Below, piece after piece: positions 11,224 through 25,171 of a stretch of DNA of 64,000 nt. The notes beneath the pieces are model-generated. The model searched no databases. It saw only the letters and a list, made by a program, of their open reading frames with translations, and was not told the origin of the DNA. Origin of the DNA: Lineus longissimus (taxonomy: Eukaryota; Nemertea; Pilidiophora; Heteronemertea; Lineidae); NCBI RefSeq assembly GCF_910592395.1, contig NC_088312.1:8804001-8868000 (forward strand), written 5' to 3'. Each line of letters starts with the position of its first letter. Position 1 is the first letter of the stretch. A program made the position numbers and the translations under genes.

Positions 11224-11456
11224 GGTTGGGAAAGGACATCACATGATTTTTTAACATGAAATATCTCGATTGATTGACTTATTATATATCCAGATCGCTG
11301 GAGATATTATCTCGGGCGATCAAGATGATTATCTTGTTATCTCGGGCGATTGAAATGATCATCTCGATCGCCTGAGATATCTCGATCGATGAAGAGGTAA
11401 GGAAAAAAGGTTTTATGTTAAAAACTAAAATAATCATTTGATGTCCTTTCCCAGCC
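11224..11456. mobile_element. Foldback MITE (GGGAAAGGACATCACATGAT family), copy 1
   Basis: The left end ggttgggaaaggacatcaca is mirrored by the right end gatgtcctttcccagcc. The interior is made of alternating ATCTCG/CGAGAT and GATCGATC words in both orientations, so it can fold extensively. A second copy with the same termini lies at 25,172-25,482. Confidence 0.75.
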
Positions 11457-11509
11457 AACGTACCCAGCCACTGTACGCTAGCAAGGATTAAAACGTATGT
11501 TTGCCAGCA

Positions 11510-11840
11510 GCGACCATTGCCGGTTCGCGCCTTTCTCTCCGAATACACTCGTCCAAATTATCATCACTGACTATTCACCTGGCTGTATGCCGTCGATACT
11601 GGCCATCTCGGGGGATCAGTGGCCAAAGCTTCATCTTAAGTTTTTTTCGCGTGAACAAGATAACATTCCCATGTGGCAAACGGCGACAATGCCAAGTAAA
11701 CTGTTCGTCTTTCACCGGTTACGTTGCCACGTTTCTCTCCCGAAACATTCTCATATACACGTTACCATCACTGTCCGTCCATTCACTGGCTGTATGCCGC
11801 TGTTACTGGCCATCTCGGGGATAATTGGCCAGAGATTCGT
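11510..11840. repeat. Local direct duplication, units ~190 bp apart
   Basis: Segments near 11,510-11,640 and 11,700-11,840 share the order ccggtt, tttctctcc, attcacctggctgtatgccg and actggccatctcgggg. The 159-codon ORF over this stretch reflects the duplication; its two halves repeat GCMP and LAISG. I do not call it a gene. Confidence 0.65.
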
Positions 11841-12980
11841 ACCGTATCGCTCCGACGCTGATGAGGTGTTAGCATTGCTTACAAGTCATGCTATTAGGAG
11901 AGGACATGATTGGAATTCGCTTACCATTGGCGTTAACGAAGGGCGGTTTGGGCGTTTGGGAATGCTTTTCGAGTAAACAAGTGTGACACAAAACCATGAT
12001 GTAAGACGTCCTCGCGGAAATGGCGGTCCTTGGTTCAGGGGGTTTGGCTGATATGAGATCTGCATTCTGATGAAGGAAGAGAATTCTACACTACAGTTCA
12101 CACTGTATAATGCACTATGCGTCCAGTGTGCTGGTTTGTCTCACCAAACATCGCTCTGGGGAGCTGCTGTAATTTCACCAAAACCTCGCCCAATACCACC
12201 AGATCCTTATCGATTCCTTTATTCGAAACCATTGGTCACTCTGATTGTTGCCCTGCCCGCCCCTACACTGCACAGATGATCCAATACAGTCGTACTCTTC
12301 TTCGTTCTTGTTACTTCATACCAAATATCTCTTTCTTTGGCGTGTTTCTTTCACTTTTGAAATAATAATTTTTCGAAAAGAATATTCTATATTTCCGAAC
12401 GTCAACAGCTGCTTGCACCTGATATAATGCTGCAGCATACGAACATCATTTTGCAAAGCAGGGTGTAACGGAGAGACACTTCCCTTCACAATACTGAGTA
12501 AATAATGCAAGCCGCTTTACACCCTCACTTCCCAAGATGTGTTCCACGTTCAGACTACATAATGAACGGTATCATGTCATTGGAAAATCTCGTAGTGATT
12601 TAACGTCAGAGGCGACTCCAGTTTGGAATCTTTCGGTAATCGAATTCTTCTGTAGTAGATTGAGTAGTCAGATCTGGGATGAGAGCAAATTTGATTTTGT
12701 AGCTTCAAAAGAATGCAATGGTTAGACAGTGCGATTTCTTCTATTGACTAAATGTATTTTCTGGCTTATCAAAAATGTGAAGGATGACTTGTCTTGTCAC
12801 AACTGGTCTTTATATTTCTGCAGAGCTGTGTAGATGTGGACCATGTTATGTTCAAGCAACACTTCAAAATAAAAATACTACATTGGCTGCAACTACGATC
12901 GATTGGTAACAGTTGCTGTATTTCTGACTGTCGGAGTCTGAGTGTTTTGAACAATAGTGAGTGTCAACTGATATTGGCTT

Positions 12981-13690
12981 TAAGGGCAAATGGGGTTCAA
13001 ATGGTCAACAACAGCATTAATAATTCATGACCATCCGGCCAGCGGCCTCGTGGATCAATTAGTTAATGCACCAGACGATTGGTCTGATGATGCGCACTTA
13101 ATGCTCTGAATCTCCTCTACTCTCACCCAGCCAAGCAATGGCTGTAGCGAAAGGTCTTTGAATTGCTTTGGGACATAAATACACAAAATGTCAAGCTGAT
13201 CATGGTGTCAGCATCTATGGACATGGGTACACCACATACAACCTTATTGGTCTTTTTGAAAGGTCGACATTCGTGAGGCACATGGCAGGCTGTCCTGGAC
13301 AATGTCACGTTGTATCCAACACCGCCGGTTGTTGAAGCTATTCATTGGTTCATTGCCGAGCTTAGAAGGACAAATGTGTTTCAAATGGTCATGACCGTCC
13401 AACATGCGGCCGCGTGGATCAATCAGTTAATGCACCAGACAATTGGTCTGATGATGGGCACTCGATCCGTATCTCCTCTAGTCAGTGAGGCATTAACAAA
13501 ATGTCAAAGGCTATGTAGTAATATGTATTTGAAGACATGAATATGAAAGGTCGACCTTAGTCTCTGCGTAAGCATTCGCCAAAGAACAGTCCGCAGATAC
13601 TTGATAATCGGCCAAACTCGGGCCCCAAACTCGTAGTTACAGCGACATTGAATCGGAGACTGTCCTGGAAAAGTCACTGTCCAAAACCGC
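12981..13690. repeat. Degenerate tandem duplication (two ~330-bp units)
   Basis: Unit 1 (about 12,981-13,319) and unit 2 (about 13,371-13,690) share successive blocks: caaatggtca, catgaccatccggcc versus catgaccgtccaac, gtggatcaattagttaatgc, accagacgattggtctgatg, atctcctcta, acaaaatgtcaa, gaaaggtcgac and gactgtcctgga. Blocks keep the same order and strand. Confidence 0.7.
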
Positions 13691-13699
13691 AGTTTCACC

Positions 13700-16600
13700 A
13701 TTGTCTATTTCCATTTGTTAGAGCAGTATCAATATCTCCATCGTTTTCTTTTCGGCAATATGATTAGTAGTCCTCCCAATATCGCTTCTTTGCCGATATC
13801 ACAAAATCTATCATTGTATGGCCCATGCATGTGTGATTGACAAGCAGAGAATACCTTTAATGACAGCCGGACAAGCTTTCTGATAAGACTAGTTATCCTA
13901 GGAAATGACTTTTTCAGATGACAAATGACAACGAAATTGATACTGGATGACGGCTTTAGATGGTAATTGGTTGGTCTGTTCTGGCAATAATGTTGCCTTT
14001 TTGCGTAGATATCATATATGATAAGTACATGTACTGCCTGATCTGAGCTTATGCTCTGGGGTGACCAAAGAGATAAAGTTGGGAATGGGCGATTGATGAT
14101 TGGTATACACTTGTGCACATCTCTTGAGTACTTTGGTCGACCCACTTACTTTTAGTAGCAAGGAAGTGGCAGCTATACGATGATGATAGGACATAGCATA
14201 CTTTGACCACATCTCAATGGACTTTCATCTGTCTCGCCCACTTTAATGTCCTTTTAGGGAACGGCATTGCATTTGAATTCGATGGAAACATGCCATGCTC
14301 GATTGCACTCTACAGTTAGATCATACGCATGTTTTTGATATGATGGCCACAACCCAACATTGGTCCATAAAACCACTGACTGTTCAAACAATTTGCGATA
14401 AACCTGGTGATAAATATCAGTCAATCCTATATAGATTGATATTGTTATCTAGAGATCTCGAACACGATCAATCGCCCAAAGTTACTGCCAATGAATCAGC
14501 GGCCGTTGATTCGACATTGGATGGACTGTGCGGTAGTTTACATGGATGATCTTCCCTATAATTGCTACAAATCTCATAATTCACCTTGCGACTGACTGAT
14601 AAGTTAACTAGAAAGACTATGTTCATATAAGGCATTAGGTTGATTGACAGTAAATGCAAGGATATTACCGTATGTTTCTGATAACAAAATAGAGCTTTTG
14701 ATATCAATGTTAGTTGAAGGATGGGACTATCTCTTACATCCTGCAAGGGCCATTGGGTGTCTGTTGATGGCCTGCTCAGCTAAGGTTCATCACAGTTATT
14801 TTTTTTGAAAGATAAGGCGAAAAGATTTATATATGTACTGCCATCTACAGGAAATGTTGAGCTACCACATAAAATTCAACGATAATAAATCAACAGCCTT
14901 CTTTGGCGAGACGGGCCACTTCAAATCGCTGTCAGCGACTACATGCACGAAAGACGTAGACTACTTGGCTGTCATGCATCCCCAGTTACTTTGATCGGTT
15001 TCTGGCCTGGCTATATAGCATTTCTTGCTAATGACGTACATGCAGTAATTTATGTGCAAAACGGAACCCTTCAAAACGCCTCCAGCACCGAAATTCCAAG
15101 AATTTGTTTTTTTCTCATCAGCAGCATTTTGGTATATACTCTTTTTCCTGCACTTTGTCATGAAATCAAGTACACATGCGAATAAAAGATGGATGAGTCA
15201 TCAGGACCTTGTCCTCCTCAATAAAAAGAGTCGCAAGCACTCGCTGCTATATTAGTGTGAAATACAATGTACATCAAAAAGTTTGAGTCCGGATGTTACA
15301 TATAATGATCAGTCTTGTATTCAGTGTGTCTTGCCATCACCTCCATCTGCGTCCGCCCAATCAATAACCAGGACATACGCTCAAAGCACGTGTCTATCCT
15401 TTCAGATGTACAGTGTGGCCTGCTGATGGAAGTCCGGCTTTAGATTAGCGACATCATCAGCTGAGGAGATTTGCTCACGATTAGGTAAGAAAGTTGTCTT
15501 TTATCTTTTATCTTTTTTGATATGATCTTTACTATTTCTAGTTCCTGTTCGAGTAAGTTCTTTTCGAGCTTCCTTTAGCTTGAGATCGCAGGTGGCGTTC
15601 CTCTTTTTCTTTTTCTTCTTCTTCCTCGTCGTCTTCTTCTTCTGAGGCTTTTTTTCCAAAGAAGGACAAGTATGATCTGGCTTTTCAGTTTAAGACGACG
15701 GCAAAGATTGGTTAAGGAACCATTTTGGGCAACCCAATCCAAAAAAGTCTTTTTTCTGTTCAATAAGCATTAAAAATTGCATTATTTCACAGCAGATTTC
15801 TGCCAAGAAGCAATTATAGTACATATTTGTATGCATCCACGCAGACTAGACGCTTCACTTTCAAATTGATTTTGATTCCCACTTTGCTGATTAAAATCGC
15901 CACCAGCCCGTAACGAATGCATGCATTGATAGATTATATGAATCACGTTTTAATGATGATAGAGTGACATCTATGTACCAGACGGATACATTTGCCATTT
16001 GGAAAGCCAATTTCTAATTAGAAATAATTAAAGCAAATTACAAACACCGTACAACGATACTCTTTAGCATTTTTTTCAATTTAATGGCATCTTTTGCACT
16101 TAGTGACCAACTAAATGGATTTTAAGCTATATGCGCTGCCATCATGATAGCTGGTTTGCTACACGATTTGTCCATTGACTCGTCCCGACTCTGTGTACTG
16201 CGGCACACGAACATCACTAATGGAGTATAGTAGCATTAACTTTGCATGTTGGATGGGGGAGAGTGGCTTCAAATTGTCTTTACTTTCCGGATTTTATGTG
16301 TGCGTGCATCAGGGTGGTAAAGTAGTATGTCAGTATACGGAGCAGCAGATGCATCGTGGCATTCAGTCAGTGGATTGCTGTTTGGCATTTAACAAGCAAC
16401 TTCTGGTAAGTTGGTTGGGCTGTAAATCCCGGGCTTGTTGTTTTGTTATCATATAAGTTATGGTCTTTTGTGGTCTTTTATTTCTGAACTATCAGTGGTG
16501 ATGTTATAGAAACCATATTGTTGCAATTATTTTTCTCATACTTGTAATGGTCTTGACTCCCAATGAAGATTTTGCAGATCCCAAACGCAGTCTTTTTTCT

Positions 16601-19600
16601 CGAAACCAACAAACTCGACAGGTTGCAGATAGATGTATAGCTCTTGCCTTGGTTGAATCTTGGATGGGGTGGGGGGGGGGGGGCAGAGTTGACAAGTTTT
16701 CTTTGGTAGTACCGACACATTTAACCTGTATGGACGGGCTGCATTTTTTTAGTATGTATTCTCTCATCGTTTCTCCCCTTCGATTCTCACAGTTGGAGAA
16801 TGTATACAGCTTACTTTCTCAATGTATTGTTGGGGACACTGATCACCGGGTGAATTCAACAGAGAGTTACACGGATTTCATTATAGCAGTGACTGCTTCA
16901 CCATGCTCTGATCATGTCTGTGATTATTCTTATTTCCCTTGCGTGTCGGTCTATGACATCGCTCCAGTCGAGAACTGATCATGAGCTGCAACCAGACCAT
17001 GGTAAATGTTCGCCTGAAGGTAATTACGTAGCTTTAACTGACAAGTTGCCGCGATGGCGACCATCGTTCGAGTGCACTGTGATATAGCTGAGGTACCCAT
17101 CAGCACATTTACGTATACAAATAACTCATCTTGTCCACCTCGCTCCTATCTAATCACCCTTTAAAGTAGCCGTAAATGTCATAAAAATGCGACGGAATTG
17201 ACAAAATGTGAACAACACAATACACGTGTATTATTTCTCTTTTACAAAGTATGCCTTCAAGAGCAATTTACTATCATATTAACTATAATACTTACTATAA
17301 GGTGTCATGTTTATATTTCACCAATAGGCAGGTTTTGCAACCCTTGCAAAGAGCTACGAACGACGTATTGATTGACAACTTTTTAACAGAAATACATGTC
17401 CTACCATGCAGTCAGATATTGTTTTCGGGTGAACAATTAAATCTGAATTGCGAAGTCACGAGAACGACCCCTGAATCCGTTACTTTTCCTTTCAAAGCTT
17501 GTTGCTGGGATGGACACTGCCGCAGCTAATCGAATTCCAGTGCAATAGACATTATGCTACATCGTGAGAGTCATATCGATCGAGATAAAGATATGATTGG
17601 TCAATGCTTTTTGGATCAGTTGAAGCCATGCAGGAAATTATGATAGCGTTGAGGTAAAATATAATTTGCGTAAAGCGGTGGCTTTGTTTGTGAAGGCAAG
17701 TCTCATCTCATTGCTTTGAGTCATGGTCTGAGTTTGTCCACAAACCATTCGCACTAACGAAATATTCAATCACCTCATCGCCGAATTTCAGAATGTAGCT
17801 TGTGTCTTCGATGTTCGTACCCTACTATATTCTTGTACGGCCAAAAACTGTTGTTTATTGGGCGTGCTCTTCAACATTCTCAATTAATATCATCTTACAT
17901 TTATTCCCCCCCCCCCCCCCCCCCACCTCCGTATTCAGTCACCGAAGCAACGCTTGGAAATGCTTTGTTATTCTGATTAGAGATGTTGACGTGAACTATA
18001 ATTGGCTTGCAGTTGGTACAGTTCTTTTGAAGTTGATGGTCGTCGCGATGGGGTACGTTCTCGCTTTCTTGCTTTAATTGGCCGTTTACTTCTAAGATAT
18101 CTCTACTAAGTAAGCATGATCCATGTACCATCCATGGTCCATCGACGATCTAGATATCATCAATGGTGAATCAATTGCGTTACCAGGAGTACCATCTGGT
18201 CTATCTAGTATCAATAACATCTTCATCTTGTACATGTATAACTTGTATACCATCTTATATGTTGTCACATCACCATCCTGTAATTTGTATCATCCGCTGT
18301 ATTCGTTCAAAGTCAGATTCCTGGAATATTATTTGAATATTGTTCGTTTTATTCAATGCGGAAGAAAACACCGCAGTTGTACATAATTACCAAATACCCC
18401 TCGCAGAAGCTGTTCTCTTCTCTCGTTTACTCATTTACTTCTGACCCAGGTTGTATTCATTTATTCCTAATGCATCGAGGAACATTACCATTGCCGAAAG
18501 AGCTGAAGGAACCACGCACGCCTAATGAGGTAATGATTATATTCCGGAGGTAGGAGAGATGACTTGCTCAGATATGCTTCCGGAGTACTTAGTAACGGCT
18601 CAGGAATATATGGGTTCGGGTCTGTCTGTTGCTGATGCATGCACATGCATGTCCTGCCTCGTGGGGAGGTTGCACTTTAAGTTCTGATGGATTCCTCCCA
18701 TGAGGGTCATCAAAGCCGTTACAAATGTAGTTTGCCACTGCTTGAAATTCTGTAATTTTGCTGCTGGTCATGCTCTCCAAATTCACGTGCGAGCTTAATT
18801 TTCGTGTATTGCGAGTGGGAGCCGTTACTCATCGTAATAGCTTCTGTTTTATTTTGTGGTCGACTCGATGAATCTCATCGCGGGCACCTGTTCAATAGGA
18901 ATAGGTTTTGAATAATTCAATAGTCATTAGGACTGCGCAGGAAGATGTTAACCTGTATGGAGCAGGAGATCACACTGACCCCTGGGTGAGTGAGACACTG
19001 GGTCTGAAGGCATTACATGCAGGTAGAGCTATCTCCGTTCGGACACACGTTTCTTCGTGCTGCTCAGTGTAGAATGTTAATGTTGCTTGAGACTAATGTT
19101 GAAATATCTTTAGTTTCATTCACTGAAGTGGATAATGTTCAGAAGTTCGGCCACATTCTCAGCCATGCCAGCACATATGGTCAGCTGATTTTCAGGTCCA
19201 ATAATGCTCTGTTTCGGCCCTATTTTCCTGTAAATATCATAATGTTGTTGTTTGATTTGTTGGTTAATAAACACGAGTATATGCATGTTTTCTTCAAGAT
19301 AAATGGAATTCATCCAGTGGGATGTTGGCCGAGCTGTTCGTAAGTCTTTTGGTTTCTTCAACTGCTTTTCCATTTCAACTAAATCTTACCTTTCCCGATG
19401 CAGAAACTAACGTCAATTACGCAGACAATTAAATCCAAGGGGATTGACAAGCGAACGTCAAGAGGACTTAAGTTCTTGTTGCCACAATATTGTGGTGACG
19501 AGCTAAGAGTCTTAATACTCGATTATTCAATTTAAAAATGCTGTTGTCAATCGATTTGATGCTAAGAAGAAATCTTATAACGCCTTTTCCTTATTTTTTC

Positions 19601-19900
19601 CTAGCTATCGCCAGCAGGCTGCAGTGGTCGTTGATAAATTAAGTCATAGCAAATGCACACTTTCTCAACATTATTCTTCTTATTGTGAGGCTCTTCGTAC
19701 ACGCTTAGAAATATCAAATGTTCGTTGGGATCGTATTTCCCTGTGAACAAGATCTGCGTCACCACCGAGTGACACTCTGCAACTATAGAGACTGTATTGA
19801 GTGTTTATCTTTTATGACATTGAAACTGCTGTCAGCTTGAGATAGCTGTGTACAAAGGGAAGCCAAACACTTCTCGAGTTGGGAGCGAGAGGAAGCAAAA
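13700..19900. other. Long intergenic region, no gene seen
   Basis: Short ORFs here (138 codons minus at 13,729-14,145; 143 codons plus at 16,547-16,978) have no recognisable motifs and no supporting splice structure. Low-complexity features are a pyrimidine-rich tract at about 15,597-15,655, a G13 run at 16,671-16,683 and a C19 run at 17,906-17,924. Confidence 0.4.
17906..17924. repeat. Poly-C tract (19 C)
   Basis: An uninterrupted run of 19 cytosines on the plus strand in otherwise AT-rich sequence. Exact length may be unreliable in any assembly. Confidence 0.9.
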
Positions 19901-19907
19901 TAAACTC

Positions 19908-20120
19908 TACTGTAAACCACCAAATTTGTGCACCTCCTTATTTTTGCGATTTGCGAAAACCTCAAAAGAAATGTCCACAATTTTCAATTTGGCGGTAACG
20001 TGATTTCTGTATGTTTTTCCAATCAAGGACAGTTTTTTCGCGATGGATATTTTCGAGGTTATTGGTGAAATCCTCGAAAATAAAACACTCATGAGTAGTG
20101 GAGGGTTAAAGTTTACAGTA
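19908..20120. mobile_element. MITE with TACTGTAAAC termini
   Basis: The left end tactgtaaac and right end gtttacagta are perfect 10-bp inverted repeats. The interior carries opposed arms resembling each other's reverse complement (tttttgcgatttgcgaaaac versus attttcgaggttattggtga, then ctcgaaaataaaac). It has no coding capacity and is 213 bp long. Confidence 0.65.
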
Positions 20121-20469
20121 AATAGTGCTGTCTCTTCAAGACAATTATCGACATTACTTGAGATGCTTTCAGTATCAAAAAGCGTGTTTACTTAACATCG
20201 CTTTTGATGTATCAGGGGGAGAATTATTAATACACATTGCGTACAAACATAGACGTTGACTATTGCGAAGCAATTAGAAAAAAGCATTTATAATATGTGA
20301 GCTTTATGTCTTGGTTGAAGTAGTACATGTCTTGTGAGACCTTTGTTAGAGTCTGGTTGGACACGACCATTTGGGATAGACGTTGGACGGCTCTGGAAAT
20401 GTCTTGCAGTTTCCTTCGAGCAATTCGAGTAGTGAGAATCGACGGCATTTCAATCGCTCATCTAATGGT

Positions 20470-20590
20470 CTTTGAGATTCTGAAAAACCTTCACGAGTTT
20501 TTCATTTCGCTGACAAACTTCTCAGGGGTGCATAGTTGTGTTGGCGCTTTTTTCAAAAGCTCCAAACCTTTATTTCTAAGAGTGTACACT
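20470..20590. repeat. Dispersed repeat, copy 2
   Basis: This is the second copy of the repeat at about 7665-7775, with the same block order (gagtttttcatttcgctgac, caggggtgcatag, aaacctttatttctaagag). Confidence 0.55.
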
Positions 20591-20599
20591 AGAAAGCAA

Positions 20600-23500
20600 C
20601 ATTCCTTTTTTTCATTGAAGAATTCTGGTTTGCAGAGACTGTGATTAACCTCAGTACAGCGCAGTGCAGCAGTGACCAGCAAATTCATTCAAATTGAAGT
20701 GTCTGCATCTGTCATCAACCTCGTCACCGGTTTTTTACACCCCGCTGCATAGCTTATTATTAAGAGACAACTCTCCCTAGATACGCGGTTAGTTCGTCTG
20801 ATTGTTAAGGTCGGTTGAAGGAATGTACGAGTTCAGGTGATTTCCTGTCAGTGCACTTGTTCGATCTCCCTTCTGTTGAATACCTTCGTGATTTACCTGT
20901 TTCTCTTCACCGCCATGTAGCAAACTGATTGGATATTGCTTGTTTACTAGCTGGGCATTTCTGCAACGTTCAGAGGATGGTAAGTTCTAAAGCTTTTGTT
21001 AATTGTCCTCATCAAGGCAGGTTCCCTTAACCGTCCCTCCTCTTTGGAACAAACGTCTGCTGATCTTGTTCCCCGACAAATCCAGTCCTGCCAGTGCTTG
21101 AGGCGCCCACAAATAATTTAATCCTCAGTTGATATGCTTGAAATCCGTGTTGTTTACATTGGCTCCACACTGCCGCGTTTGGTGCACTTCAAAGAGTTTC
21201 ATAATAACATCTCATTGCCAGTGACAATTTGCCAGCAACATTGCCATTTGCACTGGAGCTGTTTGGATAATCACGATTGATTTTTGTCCCAGTTAGAATA
21301 CTTAATGATTCGAATATGGCGATAGTAATGACAAGATTGAGTTGAGCACTATTTTTCTCGCTTTCTGTATACTTTTCAGTTCTTTGCATGATTTCGGTTT
21401 TATCAGAGTTTTGTATCACCAAAAACCGTTCGACTTATTCGGTGTTTGAAGATGCCACCATACATACCTTATGTTGATGCTGTGTCCCTCTCAATGTCCG
21501 AAACACTTGCCTCCGATGGCGTGCCAAACTATGTCGATAATTGGAAGGATCTATTATCCGCTGGCGATTGGAGTGGAGGCAAATGACGGCCATTATCAAC
21601 GAATGTTGCTACTCGCGTGGCCATTACTAATAAACATTGTGATTTACCAATTTGCTCGATTTGTGACCAACTGAGACCACGACATCCCACCATTCTGACA
21701 GTGGTTTGATAATTGCATTAATATATATTCATGATACTTCCCGAAGTACTATCATAAGCGGTGTAATTGTTCGCGGCATGTAGGAATAAATATTCTAGTA
21801 TCAAGGATAGATTAATTTATGCTTGATAGTACGTATATGACATGTGTATAAGATTTCACTTACAACTTCATTTTCATTTCATCATGATACTACTACTACA
21901 CAAAAACCTCTGGCCAATATCTGTTGCCTGCTGAGTATTGCCTTCAATTTCAGCTACCATGCGTTATTGTGGTACTTCCCTGGCCCTATGGCATCACCCA
22001 CAAGGAGCAATAATGGCCTGCCAGTAGCAGTTACCAACTGAGTTTCAAACAACATCTCCGTAACTTTATTTTTTTCAAAATTTTTATTTGAGCCGAAGAA
22101 TAAACCGTTACTATCAATATGACGTTACTCAACGACCTTGACCCATAATTTTCAAAACGGTTCTTTAGTTGAACCAGCAAGAGTCACTCTAACAGAATTC
22201 TTATTGAATGATTCTGGTTAGTTGTGCACAAGTGAATGTTACTGCAAAGTGACGAAAAATACATGTACAACTTCTTCGTAGATCATCCACATGTGCATAT
22301 AAAAATGCATATCAAAATATTGACGTTGTCTCTAGTACACAGTTGTGTACTTCTGTAACACATTTAATTTGATTCGAATCGTTATTTGGAAGCAGTGGCA
22401 AGATGTCACCTTGTTAATACTCTCACCGTGTGAACGGCCCATTGCGTGCAAGAGATTTGGATAAATCTTAACGCACTCAGCTAATTTAGAGAATTAGAAC
22501 AGCCTTTTTCGAAAACAAGATAATTTGGTTGCATTAATTGATTGCCCGCGTCTTGCAGCTTCTTGTTTTAATTTTGATTATAAAGCAGACTGAATGTATC
22601 ATATGAAAATACATATCGTTCTGTAATGCTCATCTCAAGTGCAATTCAGTGAGACTCCGACTCTACATGCTCTATGCTTTCCGTCTCATGGTGTATATCA
22701 TCCCACTCATGTTGAACTAAGCACCAAGCTCAGGCAACTGGGTAAAAGAAGTCATTCACAATTCAAGCGCCATTCTTAACATCCAATGTATGTACATCAT
22801 AAACTTTGTTATCATTCCGTTGAAGATTTTCTTCATACTTTAACGCAAATTAAACTCGGATTTGATTCTGAAGACTCTGATTGATTAAACAGTGAGTAAT
22901 ATGATGTTTAAAGTCACATAAAGCAGGCCATTTGAACAACATCACCCTTTCAATAGCTGGTCATTGATTCTTTCCCCGTTGATTGATACACCTTTGTGTT
23001 TTGTTCTGGTCAACTGCACCAGCTGGAACAGAGTGAAGAGATCGTGATTCGTTGTTGGGAGCCAGATGTACGATAGAATCATGATATACGAACCTTTTGT
23101 AGAAGACGCGGCTATAACAAATAATAAGGATTAGGTCCATATAAGCTTACACTGGCATGTTTGAAATCAGCCAACTTATTCTCATCTTCCCGGCTTCTTT
23201 TGAAAATCAACAGGAATTGCCTCGATAGACTTTGGGCAAATCAAACGTAAAAGCGTGTTTCAATTAAATGGCATTAGCGTCTAGGAGATCATTAATTCCC
23301 TTGCTGATCCACACGAGCAGTTTCCCCGAAATTATCATAAAAGCCGGGGAACAACCATAGCGTGAACCATGACCACTATCAACACATAATCAATTATGAT
23401 TGCTTTTATGATTATGATATTACTACTGCACCCATTATCATAAGTTTAAATCCATATATTTAAAGCCATTAATTTGATAAATGGTTGGCATATAAAATGA

Positions 23501-25170
23501 GATAGTATGGACAATAAGCCGTAACATATTGCTCACAGACGGTGTCGTGAACAACGGATGTCAAATGGTCCAGGTCACAACTGGATCTGTCCAGAAACGT
23601 CTTCAAACTTCAAGTCATCTCGGACCATGTGCTGACTGCTTGTGCAGGGTCACCAACTGGAGTTTATGATAAAATGGCGAACCAGTAGACTACATGTCGA
23701 GGGAGGACGTTTTATAAAGATAGTAGGCTGCTGGTGCACCCAGCTGAGGGCAAACTCTTTCAGCCATTTCCATTTGTATAAGCTTGCTTTACAGTAAGTT
23801 AGGATACACTGATTTAGTTGTTCGCTGCATCTTTAAGAAATTTAGCTCCTTTCAACGGTATCTTGAGTGAGTCATCCAGCCATCACTTTCCAATCATCTG
23901 GTTTTACCGACGCTAAATAGCAAACTGATGCCCGGAGCCTGGCCGAAGTCGAGAAAAGCAGAATCTCAAAGGATACTATGAGCAATCGTGATACATACAT
24001 ATACTGTACATGTAAACATCAATGAGTTTACACTGAAGGGATTTCTGTTAAAAAACGCTACGGTATTCTGACGGGCTTAGTACCATTTCATGCGGATACC
24101 GACCTCCTCCCAGTCATTTCAGTGTTACCTAATTTACCCTAACGCAGTTATCAGTAACATTCACTAACGTGACCATTAGGTCCATTAAAGACAACCCCTG
24201 TCAAGTTAATCTTAAGTTATTGGTGTCATCCATTAGTCTGTCACAGACTGCGGCAATAATTGACAGCAACTACTCGCATTGCCCGATGACAGTATCAATA
24301 TCCTGACCATATTAGCATCATATAGTGATAGATGGCTCCATGGCAATGATGTAGATCAGTGAAGGAGAAAATCGTTCTTAATCTCGTTACAAGTCATTTA
24401 AGTTGGAATTGCTCACGAAGCGAAGCATGATATGGACATTTCGTTTTCGTTAGAAGATTTAGGTTTGGTGTTCAGCCATGTGCTGATAGTTGATTAAATT
24501 AAATTTCTTTGGAGTATCCGCATGTTCTCTTATTATAAGTTGGTCGTACACTTTTACCACAGACCAAATAGCACCAAACAAGTATACTTTATTACTTTAT
24601 CCATATCCTCTGTCAGTTTACACATCGGCCAAAATTTGCATGAAAAATACGCTTTGGTGACCTTTGGAGGGGGCATCCGCCAACCCACCTGAAAACCTCT
24701 CGGTAGGATGGTATCAAATATGGATTATTCTGATAATGATAATACTGTTAATAGTATATGCTTCTCACTGCTGCCTGCAGCTACAAGATATCCTTGCATT
24801 CTATCCTATCGACATTAACAGCAATCAGTGTGCATGACCCGTACCAAAGACTCATCATGTCGCCCATTTGACGTTGCGTCTCGCATTCGCCATCTTCTTC
24901 TTGGTTTAAGGTATCAATTTGTTGAAAATTCACTGTCATGTTGTCAAATGATTCAACGTAATGCCACCGTGCACGTGTACAGCATATGAAACAGTTACCT
25001 CCGCCGGAGTTTTCCCGTGCGTAAATTACTGTCTTTTTCCCAGAATCTGCCGCGTGAACATGACCAAAATTGATCTAACGAATCAACAAAAACAAGTAAA
25101 TGTAATTAAATGTACAGTAAATTTACGTTAATAATCACACCAAGAAAAATACATGTAAATATCTGTTTTT
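20600..25170. other. Intergenic, no gene seen
   Basis: About 4.5 kb of AT-rich sequence without a long ORF; I see no exon with flanking splice sites and no RNA gene. Confidence 0.4.
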
Positions 25171-25171
25171 A

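Noticed and set aside
11497-11976. 159-codon plus-strand ORF
   Set aside because: Produced by a local direct duplication; no recognised domain, start context or splice structure.
13729-14145. 138-codon minus-strand ORF
   Set aside because: Amino-acid composition matches AT-rich noncoding DNA and no motif or neighbouring exon supports it.
16547-16978. 143-codon plus-strand ORF with a poly-Gly stretch
   Set aside because: The Gly run comes from a G13 homopolymer; the remainder has no recognised motif.
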